NCBI GenBank assembly: GCA_002842195.1
Contig: PHCL01000108.1
Location: 1 to 5,580 of the forward strand
Direction of reading: 5' to 3'
DNA from: Betaproteobacteria bacterium HGW-Betaproteobacteria-20
GTDB taxonomy: Bacteria; Pseudomonadota; Gammaproteobacteria; Burkholderiales; Methylophilaceae
DNA: 5,580 nucleotides
Shown one piece after another: positions 1 through 4,808 of this stretch. The notes under the pieces are model-generated. The model ran no database searches. It was not told the DNA's origin and worked only from the letters and a program-made list of their open reading frames with translations. A program made the translations under genes and the position numbers. The first letter of the stretch is position 1. The number at the start of each line of letters is the position of its first letter.

Positions 1-104
1 GTGGGTCGTTTTCAGTTAAACCGGTTTGCGAATTCGTTATCATGCGTGAGATTTCTCCGTGTTGTGGCTGCTACGCGTATAATTTGTAAAAATCAATTTA
101 TAGG

Positions 105-136
105 AAACTGGATTAAATTTAAACTGGGTTAAATTT
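105..136. repeat. Two-copy 16-bp tandem repeat
   Basis: AAACTGGATTAAATTT (105-120) is followed directly by AAACTGGGTTAAATTT (121-136), a 15/16 match. The next 16 bases only weakly resemble the unit. Each junction creates the 10-bp palindrome TTAAATTTAA (113-122 and 129-138). The spacing of about 1.5 helical turns would suit a regulator binding site or simple slippage; the sequence does not say which. Confidence 0.7.
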
Positions 137-178
137 AAATTAGTCCAATTCAATTGAGTTAATTCCAATTACAAGAAC

Positions 179-193
179 AGCTAAATTTTAGCT
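179..193. repeat. 15-bp perfect dyad
   Basis: AGCTAAA-T-TTTAGCT is a perfect 7-bp inverted repeat around one base. It is too AT-rich and lacks the T tract to be a strong terminator. It may be a small operator, or chance in AT-rich DNA. Confidence 0.5.
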
Positions 194-236
194 TAAATTA
201 CTCCGCAACAGAGCGGCCACTAAAGTCTATTCAATC

Positions 237-258
237 AAGCCCGTAGTGTGGCTTTTTT
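237..258 (+). terminator. Possible rho-independent terminator
   Basis: AAGCC (237-241) pairs with GGCTT (250-254) around an 8-base loop and is followed by a T run (to 258). A longer alternative pairs GCCAC near 215-219 with GTGGC at 248-252 ahead of the same T run. The stem is short, so this is weak. If real, it would end a transcript entering from the left, or a short RNA encoded in 1-258. Confidence 0.3.
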
Positions 259-310
259 AAGCTTTTTGGTCAAGTTAAACTGTGCAGACATAACGGTGTA
301 TTTATTAGAT

Positions 311-338
311 TTGCTAGCATTGCCAACCATCTTATATA
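311..338 (+). promoter_or_regulatory. Candidate sigma-70 promoter for the aminopeptidase gene
   Basis: TTGCTA (311-316) and TATATA (333-338) are spaced by 16 bases. Transcription would start near 345, almost at the ribosome binding site (AAAGGA, 345-350), leaving a very short leader. A more distal promoter is therefore equally possible. Confidence 0.3.
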
Positions 339-356
339 AGAGTTAAAGGAATTTTA

Positions 357-1829
357 ATGTCGTTAAAATTAGTACAATTTTCAGAAATTGGTAGCGAAAA
401 TACCTTATTTTCAGAAAAACATATACTTTTCGTGCTATCTGAAAAAGAAGAAAATAACCTTCCATTTGCTGAAGTTTTGCAAACCAGGCTAAAACGTAGC
501 AATGCTGAATTTAAAGATTTGCATAAAACACCGATAACTGTGGATTTGCCTAATGGCGGTGTGGCAAGTTTTGTAATTTTGGGTGAACAATTAAACATTT
601 TTCAACGTCACGGCTTACTGCGCAAAGCGGTAAAACTGTTACTAGGAGAGCAACCGGAGAGTATAGCAATATGCGTATTTGGTAATGAAGCAACACGCGA
701 AGCACACGCCTGCGCCGCCTGTTATGTTGTCATGGTAAATGCAGCAGAACTACCAAGCCGTAAAAAAGAACATAAGTTTAAGTCGCTGAAAAATATCAGC
801 ATTCATGGTTTTAAAGCTACTCATGATTACACCAGCGTGAATGCGCGCGTAGCGGGCAACACGCTTTGCCGTCAACTCACAATTACGCCGCCGAACGAAC
901 TGACACCAACCATTTACCGTGAAAAAGTAACCGCTTTGGCCAAGCAATACGGCTGGCAACATGAAGAATTTGACATGCCTACACTCAAGCAAATGGGCGC
1001 TGGCGCATTTTATGCGGTTGGGCAAGGTAGTGAGCCATTAGATGCAGCAATCGTACATCTCACTTATGCCCCAAAAAATGCTAAAAAACACATTGCATTA
1101 GTTGGCAAGGGTATTTGTTTTGATACGGGTGGACACAACATCAAACCTGCCAAATACATGCAAGGTATGCATGAAGACATGAACGGCAGCGCGGTGACTT
1201 TAGGTATTTTACTTGCTGCAACGCAGCAACAATTACCCGTTAAACTTGATTGCTGGCTGGCCATTGCGCAAAATCACATCGGTCCGTCGGCTTACAAGCA
1301 AAATGATGTTGTTACTGCGTTAAACGGCATGACCATTGAAATTGTACATACCGATGCTGAAGGTCGTATGGTGCTGGCTGACACCTTAACGCTGGCAAGT
1401 CGCCCAGATGCAAATGGGGAGGTTCCGGAGGTGATACTGGATTTTGCCACCCTTACAGGAAGTATGATGTCCGCACTGGGCGACCGCATGAGCGGCGTAA
1501 TCAGCAACCGTCCAGAATTAGCCGGCAAAGCAGTAGAAGCCGGCAATGCCGCTGGCGAACGAGTTGTAGCTTTTCCCTATGACGACGATTATGAAAGTGA
1601 TCTAGACAGCGACATCGCCGACATTAAACAATGCACGCTAGAAGGTGGCGCAGACCACATTCACGCCGCGCGTTTTTTAGGAAAGTTCATAGCGCATGAC
1701 GTAGCTTGGCTGCATACTGACTTATCTTCGGCCAATCGCAAAGATGGCTTAGGTGCGGTGCAAAGCGACACGAATGGTTTTGGTGTTGGCTTTGGACTGG
1801 AGATGATTAAATCGTTATTAAAAAATTAG
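357..1829 (+). CDS. M17 (leucyl aminopeptidase family) metallopeptidase
   Basis: A cytosolic two-metal aminopeptidase that removes N-terminal residues from peptides. At 490 aa it matches PepA-type enzymes. The C-terminal catalytic domain carries the family ligands in order: K251 in VGKG, D256 in FDTGG, the catalytic K263 in NIKP, D274 in HEDMNGS, then D333 and E335 with the catalytic R337 in HTDAEGR. No signal peptide is seen. The ATG at 357 has a good Shine-Dalgarno (AAAGGA, 6 bases upstream). The motifs differ from classical E. coli PepA (FDTGGHNIKP rather than FDSGGxSIKP, HEDMNGSA rather than a DMGGA form, HTDAEGR rather than NTDAEGR), so this is a divergent branch of M17, and I give no pepA symbol. 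It is monocistronic, convergent with the sulfur operon, and has no evident link to it. Family assignment is firm; substrate preference is unknown. Confidence 0.93.
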   Translation: MSLKLVQFSEIGSENTLFSEKHILFVLSEKEENNLPFAEVLQTRLKRSNAEFKDLHKTPITVDLPNGGVASFVILGEQLNIFQRHGLLRKAVKLLLGEQPESIAICVFGNEATREAHACAACYVVMVNAAELPSRKKEHKFKSLKNISIHGFKATHDYTSVNARVAGNTLCRQLTITPPNELTPTIYREKVTALAKQYGWQHEEFDMPTLKQMGAGAFYAVGQGSEPLDAAIVHLTYAPKNAKKHIALVGKGICFDTGGHNIKPAKYMQGMHEDMNGSAVTLGILLAATQQQLPVKLDCWLAIAQNHIGPSAYKQNDVVTALNGMTIEIVHTDAEGRMVLADTLTLASRPDANGEVPEVILDFATLTGSMMSALGDRMSGVISNRPELAGKAVEAGNAAGERVVAFPYDDDYESDLDSDIADIKQCTLEGGADHIHAARFLGKFIAHDVAWLHTDLSSANRKDGLGAVQSDTNGFGVGFGLEMIKSLLKN

Positions 1830-1899
1830 TGGTTTTTAACTATTAATTTGAGCAAAAAACACCCATATTAAAACTTTATAACTCTACGAGAGAAAATCA

Positions 1900-1938
1900 C
1901 TGCCCTGAGAGCCAGCATTAATAAGGCTGGCAAGGCAG
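1900..1938. other. Structured hairpin between convergent genes (possible terminator of the minus-strand operon)
   Basis: GCCAGC (1911-1916) pairs perfectly with GCTGGC (1926-1931) around a 9-base AT-rich loop. Outside it, CTGCC (1900-1904) pairs with GGCAG (1934-1938), leaving an asymmetric internal loop of CTGAGA on one side and AA on the other. It lies 70 bases after the aminopeptidase stop and 15 bases beyond the TauE stop. Read on the minus strand the hairpin is followed by TGATTTTCTC, a weak T tract, so it may terminate the sulfur operon. On the plus strand no T tract follows. The asymmetric loop is unusual for a plain terminator. Confidence 0.45.
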
Positions 1939-1953
1939 CAACCCTGAAGCACT

Positions 1954-2760
1954 CTAGATAAACGCTTTTACAAGCAAACCAATGGCAATTAATAATGCCA
2001 GGCTGGAAAATCCACGTTGAACGATTTGACTGGATATTTTATTGGCGAGCACACTCCCAGCCAACATGCCGAACACTGTAGCAAGGGTGAAAGGAATGGC
2101 AATAGCCCAATCAATGCTATGCTGGGTAATGTGTGTAGCTACACTACTGGCTGATACCAGCACAATGACCGCTAGTGAGGTTGCAACGATACTTTTAATA
2201 TCCAAATTGCTGACCTTATGCAAGGTAGGCACAATGACAAAGCCACCTCCCACCCCCAGCAAACCGGATAAAAAGCCTGCTAGACCACCCGTAGTGATTA
2301 GTCTTTTAGTGCATGATGCTGTCCAAAACAGTTTTGAGCTTGCCGGGTTTACTGCACAAGCTGGTGCAGGCTTGTTTTCGTCTACGGCTAAATTTTCCGT
2401 ACTTTGCTGCCACATGCGCCAGGCCACATAAATCAGCACCGCTGCAAACAGCAGGCTTAACAGCTGGTTGGCGGCACGCTGTGCCAGCCACACACCCAAA
2501 GGCGCACAAATGATACCGAAAGCGGCAATGAGCGTGGCTGCTTTGTAGCGCACTATACCCGCACGCAATCCTTGTATTGTACCTATCGTAGCCGCAACCA
2601 TCACTGCCAGCAAGCCTATGGGCGCTGCTTGCGCCATACTCAGATGCAATGAAAACGCCAGCAGTGGCACTGCAAGAATTGAGCCTCCCGCACCTGTTAG
2701 GGCCAAAACGAGCCCTACAAATAGGCCTAAAGCGATGCTGATGATTAACGGGTCTATCAT
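1954..2760 (-). CDS. TauE/SafE-family sulfite/anion permease
   Basis: An inner-membrane protein of 268 aa, typical for the TauE/SafE (DUF81) family, whose members are proposed to export sulfite, sulfoacetate or related anions. It has two homologous halves of about four membrane segments each, with the glycine-rich family signature in both: GLVLALTGAGGSILAVP (residues 16-32) and GFLSGLLGVGGGFVIVP (162-178). A polar loop (about 118-152) separates the halves. The ATG at 2760 starts 9 bases after the stop of the degraded sqr-like frame and has no clear Shine-Dalgarno, so it probably depended on translational coupling to that upstream gene. It is last in the repressor-DUF442-(sqr remnant)-TauE operon. 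With a persulfide dioxygenase producing sulfite next door, sulfite export is the natural role, but this is inferred from context. Confidence 0.88.
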   Translation of the reverse strand: MIDPLIISIALGLFVGLVLALTGAGGSILAVPLLAFSLHLSMAQAAPIGLLAVMVAATIGTIQGLRAGIVRYKAATLIAAFGIICAPLGVWLAQRAANQLLSLLFAAVLIYVAWRMWQQSTENLAVDENKPAPACAVNPASSKLFWTASCTKRLITTGGLAGFLSGLLGVGGGFVIVPTLHKVSNLDIKSIVATSLAVIVLVSASSVATHITQHSIDWAIAIPFTLATVFGMLAGSVLANKISSQIVQRGFSSLALLIAIGLLVKAFI

Positions 2761-2769
2761 ATGTTTTTA

Positions 2770-2952
2770 CTATTTAGTTTCAGTAGATGCAGTTGGCATA
2801 GGCGCTGTAGGTCGAGCCAGCCATTCGCGGCCCTTGAGCATACATTTCAACCATCTCACAACTTATTCTTTTTTAATTCAAAAAAACCTAGCCACAATGC
2901 TACCGCCGATGATGGTAACAACAAAAATGTGATTTGGTTTAGGTGCCGGCAC
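2770..2952 (-). pseudogene. Remnant of a sulfide:quinone oxidoreductase-like gene (internally deleted, with in-frame stops)
   Basis: The 273-base gap between the DUF442 stop and the TauE start has no intact gene, but one minus-strand frame reads like the two ends of a flavoprotein. A GTG at 2952, preceded by GAGAGAG, starts PKPNHIFVVTIIGGSIVA, resembling the N-terminal FAD-binding strand and glycine loop (xIVIIGGG) of SQR. After TGA (2880-2878), IKKE and TAA (2865-2863), the same frame continues VVRWLKCMLKGREWLARP and ends at TAG (2772-2770). Known SQRs end with KK(D/E)-x-x-P-x-x-YW-x-x-MLKG-x-W, and this tail matches that pattern from KKE through MLKGREW. An SQR of about 430 aa would thus have lost about 1.1 kb from its middle and then gained stops. 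The position, between DUF442 and TauE in a BigR-type operon, is where sqr would make sense. The C-terminal match is good; the N-terminal match is weaker. Made from recalled family patterns, without alignment. Confidence 0.5.
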
Positions 2953-3033
2953 GATTAAATCTCTCTCAAATTGGTGTAATTTACTATTTACAATGACATG
3001 AAGCGTTCGCTACTTTCTGAGCCTGTATTGTTC

Positions 3034-3378
3034 TTATTTGCCAACTTGAGCAAGCTTAAAAATGCTTCCTGCACGATTTCCGGTACGGCAAAAACCCAGT
3101 ACAGGCTTCGGTGCAACTGCATAGGCCGTCGCAAATGTTGCCACTTGTTCGACTTGAATGTTGTTTGGAATGACCGGGATATGGTTATATGTCAAACCTA
3201 AGGCTTCTGCTACGGCTTTAAGCTGACTACTAGTCGGCTGGTCACCACCACCCTCATTGTCAGGCCGATTATTTATGATGGCTTTAAAGCCGAGCTGTGC
3301 AATTTCAGCAATATCTTCCACACTGATTTGTGGCGCAGTGCTAAAGTCGTCAGATAGTTTGGTAATTTGAATAGTCAT
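3034..3378 (-). CDS. DUF442 (beta-lactamase-hydrolase-like / TIGR01244-type) protein, phosphatase- or rhodanese-like
   Basis: A small cytosolic protein of 114 aa in the DUF442 family, whose fold resembles dual-specificity phosphatases. The family is often encoded with or fused to SQR and persulfide dioxygenase, and a sulfurtransferase (rhodanese-like) activity has been proposed. Visible family marks are the N-terminal ITKLSDDFSTAPQIS, the strand-loop FKAIINNRPDNE (31-42), and the catalytic loop FCRTGNRAGSIF (96-107), with nucleophile C97 and R102. The ATG at 3378 has AGGGA a few bases upstream and lies 13 bases after the repressor stop, so the two are in one operon. The protein ends soon after the active-site helix; the length is within the short single-domain range. 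In the Xylella and Agrobacterium bigR operons this domain is fused to the dioxygenase (Blh); here they are separate genes. The true substrate is not established. Confidence 0.85.
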   Translation of the reverse strand: MTIQITKLSDDFSTAPQISVEDIAEIAQLGFKAIINNRPDNEGGGDQPTSSQLKAVAEALGLTYNHIPVIPNNIQVEQVATFATAYAVAPKPVLGFCRTGNRAGSIFKLAQVGK

Positions 3379-3391
3379 TGCTTTCCCTACT

Positions 3392-3706
3392 TTAAGCGTT
3401 ACAAATTTCTTGGCTTAATACCTGCATTACTGCCAAGGCTGATTGACTTGAGATACTGTAAATAATATTTTTACCTTCGCGGCGCGTAGAAACTAGCGCT
3501 GCCTCACGCAACACAGTCAATTGCTGAGATAACGTTGGCTGGTAAATTTTTAACAGCTCCTCTAACTCACCCACAGATTTTTCACCCTGAGATAATTGGC
3601 AAAGCAACATCAGGCGATCCGCATTCGCCATTACTCGCATTAAGCTACAGGCTTTATCTGCCGATGCGCGCAAATCATCAAAATTTATTTCTTTAGTTTC
3701 AATCAT
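3392..3706 (-). CDS. bigR: ArsR-family persulfide-responsive repressor, BigR/SqrR type
   Basis: A winged-helix DNA-binding repressor of 104 aa. BigR and SqrR repress sulfide-oxidation genes and are released when two cysteines form a disulfide or polysulfide link. Here C36 (in RLMLLCQLSQGE) and C102 (in SQEICNA) are 66 residues apart, exactly the spacing of BigR C42/C108 and SqrR C41/C107. The recognition helix is in QPTLSQQLTVLREAALV (56-72), followed by the wing STRREGKNIIYSI. C20 is an extra cysteine in the first helix. Metal-binding motifs of arsenite or zinc sensors (CxC pairs, C-terminal histidines) are absent. An ATG at 3736 would add MFYCLICIKY; I prefer 3706 because that extension does not look like the family and would be encoded across a degenerate operator and an FNR-type box. 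Neither start has a clear Shine-Dalgarno. First gene of the minus-strand operon, divergent from the dioxygenase. Confidence 0.88.
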   Translation of the reverse strand: MIETKEINFDDLRASADKACSLMRVMANADRLMLLCQLSQGEKSVGELEELLKIYQPTLSQQLTVLREAALVSTRREGKNIIYSISSQSALAVMQVLSQEICNA

Positions 3707-3710
3707 ATAT

Positions 3711-3724
3711 TTGATACAAATCAA
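3711..3724. promoter_or_regulatory. Perfect FNR/Crp-type box at the repressor gene start
   Basis: TTGATACAAATCAA matches TTGAT-N4-ATCAA exactly, and the dyad extends one base further each side (TTTGAT/ATCAAA, 3710-3725). It lies 5-18 bases upstream of the preferred repressor ATG, downstream of the AT-rich -10 region. A bound protein would therefore most likely block repressor transcription or its early elongation rather than activate it. The Crp/Fnr protein encoded at 4809-5465 has the matching recognition residues. Confidence 0.45.
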
Positions 3725-3752
3725 ACAATAAAACATGATTATATATTATATG
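3722..3752 (-). promoter_or_regulatory. Degenerate copy of the dioxygenase operator, over the likely -10 of the repressor operon
   Basis: On the minus strand CATATAATATATA (3752-3740) matches 12/13 the left arm of the perfect dyad near the dioxygenase (CATACAATATATA). After 5 bases, GTTTTATTGTTTG (3734-3722) matches the right arm at 9/13. The first arm contains TATAAT, a plausible -10 element of the repressor operon. This placement would fit autoregulation, as known for BigR. The spacer is one base longer than in the perfect site, and AT-rich DNA inflates such matches. Confidence 0.4.
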
Positions 3753-3846
3753 AAGATGTATTATGTAATTAATATTGTTGGGTGATAATTATGTAGCCGT
3801 CACTTTATTTAGCGTAAAAATATGGTTATTAAATATTAGGTTGCAG

Positions 3847-3880
3847 AGCATACAATATATACAATTATATATTGTATGCT
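3847..3880. promoter_or_regulatory. 34-bp perfect dyad, probable BigR-type operator of the dioxygenase gene
   Basis: AGCATACAATATATA (3847-3861) and TATATATTGTATGCT (3866-3880) are perfect 15-bp inverted repeats around CAAT. The site ends 45 bases before the dioxygenase ATG, just before or overlapping likely -10 elements (TAGTAT at 3880-3885 with an upstream TGC, or TATAGT at 3883-3888). A protein bound here would occlude the promoter. BigR operators are AT-rich palindromes over the -10 region, so the divergently encoded repressor is the obvious ligand. A transcript terminator is unlikely: the arms are AT-rich and no T tract follows. Confidence 0.65.
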
Positions 3881-3912
3881 AGTATAGTGTTCCTCCTCGT
3901 TAAGTTATTAAA

Positions 3913-3919
3913 AAGGAAA
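3913..3919 (+). promoter_or_regulatory. Ribosome binding site deciding the dioxygenase start
   Basis: AAGGAAA lies 6 bases before the ATG at 3926. It favours that start over an upstream TTG at 3872 in the same frame, which lies inside the operator dyad and would add an 18-residue tail not seen in the family. Confidence 0.75.
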
Positions 3920-3925
3920 CTAAGC

Positions 3926-4630
3926 ATGATTTTTAAACAATTATTCGATGCCGAATCGTCTACATATACCTATTTTATTGCTGATACTAAATTAGCTGAA
4001 GCTATTCTAATTGATCCTGTAGATACGCACATAAACGATTATTTAGACATGCTAAATCACTATCAATGCGCGCTTAAATACTCGCTTGAGACGCATGTGC
4101 ATGCAGACCACATTACAGGAAGTGGACTGCTACGCCAAAAAACCGGTGCATTGACTGCAGTATCAAGCGCTTGTGGCGCGGCAACCGCAGATTTACAACT
4201 TAAAGATGGTGACGAAATTAAATTTGCACAGGAATCAATTAAAGCCATCGCTACTCCTGGCCATACTCCTGGTAGCATCTCTTTCTTATGGCGCGATCGC
4301 CTGTTTACGGGCGATTCTTTACTAATCAATGGTTGCGGCAGGACTGACTTTCAAGGTGGAAACGCGAGTGTAATGTTTGACAGTATCGTCAACAAACTAT
4401 TTACACTACCCGATGACACTATCGTCTACCCAGGCCATGATTACAATGGCCGCAGAATTAGCTGCATCGCGCAAGAGAAAGCCAGTAATGCCCGGCTTGC
4501 AGGAAAGTCATTAAATGAATTTGTACAGATCATGAATAATTTAAACTTGCCAAAACCAAAGTTAATTGACCTTGCTGTGCCGGCAAACCGTATGTGTGGT
4601 ATTCCGGAAGAGGCAATTCCGCAAGGCTAG
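3926..4630 (+). CDS. Persulfide dioxygenase, ETHE1-type (metallo-beta-lactamase fold)
   Basis: A mononuclear-iron enzyme that oxidises glutathione persulfide (GSSH) to sulfite and GSH (EC 1.13.11.18), acting after sulfide oxidation by SQR. At 234 aa it matches bacterial PDO/ETHE1 proteins. It has the THVHADH motif (H57, H59, D61, H62), H113 in TPGHTPGS, D130 in FTGDSLL and H171 in YPGHDYNG. H57, H113 and D130 correspond to the human ETHE1 iron triad H79, H135 and D154. The ETHE1-specific stretches ETHVHADHITGSGLLR (55-70), GCGRTDFQGG (136-145), IMNNLNLPKPKLIDLAVPAN (202-221) and MCG (C224, matching human C247) separate it from glyoxalase II and generic MBL hydrolases. The start is set by AAGGAAA before 3926. 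It is divergent from the BigR-like repressor and lies behind the perfect dyad operator, so repression relieved by persulfide is likely. It stands as a single-domain gene, with DUF442 encoded separately on the other strand. Confidence 0.93.
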   Translation: MIFKQLFDAESSTYTYFIADTKLAEAILIDPVDTHINDYLDMLNHYQCALKYSLETHVHADHITGSGLLRQKTGALTAVSSACGAATADLQLKDGDEIKFAQESIKAIATPGHTPGSISFLWRDRLFTGDSLLINGCGRTDFQGGNASVMFDSIVNKLFTLPDDTIVYPGHDYNGRRISCIAQEKASNARLAGKSLNEFVQIMNNLNLPKPKLIDLAVPANRMCGIPEEAIPQG

Positions 4631-4808
4631 TGCGCATTGCGCCTATATGTAAAGGCATGGATTAATTCCATCATGTCATTATTCATAGCAATTGTTTAGG
4701 TAAATGGTTCTGGTATGCGTCATGTTTGCACCTTGTACAAATAACAATCCAAACCACTACATTTAAGGCTACAATCATCCTAACGTAAGGTTATATTTGG
4801 GTGACGTA
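4631..4808 (+). other. Intergenic region between the dioxygenase and Crp/Fnr genes
   Basis: Two small dyads lie here: GCGC-ATT-GCGC (4632-4642), immediately after the dioxygenase stop, and ATGGA-TTAAT-TCCAT (4657-4671). Neither has a T tract, so no clear terminator is seen. A weak promoter is possible (TTGTAC at 4733-4738 and TACATT at 4758-4763 with a long 19-base spacer, or TACAAT at 4770-4775 as a -10). No FNR-type box or copy of the BigR-type dyad was found. The gap of 178 bases suggests the regulator has its own promoter. Confidence 0.4.
4799..4804 (+). promoter_or_regulatory. Ribosome binding site favouring the ATG at 4809
   Basis: GGGTGA lies 4 bases before ATG 4809. A TTG at 4797, in frame and 7 bases after TAAGG, would add four residues. 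The ATG is preferred as the stronger start codon, though its spacing is short. Confidence 0.5.

Larger units (their letters stand above)
1..356. other. AT-rich non-coding leader upstream of the aminopeptidase gene
   Basis: No convincing gene is visible. On the plus strand one frame is open from the left edge to a stop at 87-89 and another to about 132; neither product is recognised. On the minus strand an ATG at 43-41 opens a frame running off the left edge (MITNSQTGLTENDP), with a GGAG about 11 bases upstream. It could be the first 14 codons of a divergent gene but is too short to call. The stretch contains a 16-bp tandem repeat (105-136), a 15-bp dyad (179-193), a terminator-like hairpin (237-258) and the likely aminopeptidase promoter, each listed separately. 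Confidence 0.6.

Noticed and set aside
750..1546. Minus-strand open frames within the aminopeptidase gene
   Set aside because: They are antisense to a gene with all M17 catalytic motifs, and their composition shows no independent protein signature.
1881..1952. SAM-I/SAM-IV, TPP or glycine riboswitch
   Set aside because: Scattered words (CTGAGA, GCAACCCT, CTCTCAGG on the reverse strand) resemble these classes, but the full conserved cores are not present and no downstream gene is in the right orientation.
2042..2932. Several plus-strand open frames opposite the TauE gene and the sqr remnant
   Set aside because: They lie antisense to a membrane protein with clear family motifs, have no recognisable domains, and overlap each other in different frames.
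3706..3736. Longer repressor start at 3736 adding MFYCLICIKY
   Set aside because: The extension is encoded across the FNR-type box and half of the degenerate operator, has no Shine-Dalgarno, and is unlike BigR-family N-termini.
4063..4329. Minus-strand open frame inside the dioxygenase gene
   Set aside because: It is antisense to the iron-ligand region of a well-recognised ETHE1 protein and has no motif of its own.
4711..4731. Sigma-54 promoter upstream of the Crp/Fnr gene
   Set aside because: GG and GC elements are present but 14 bases apart instead of 10, so the -24/-12 geometry is wrong.
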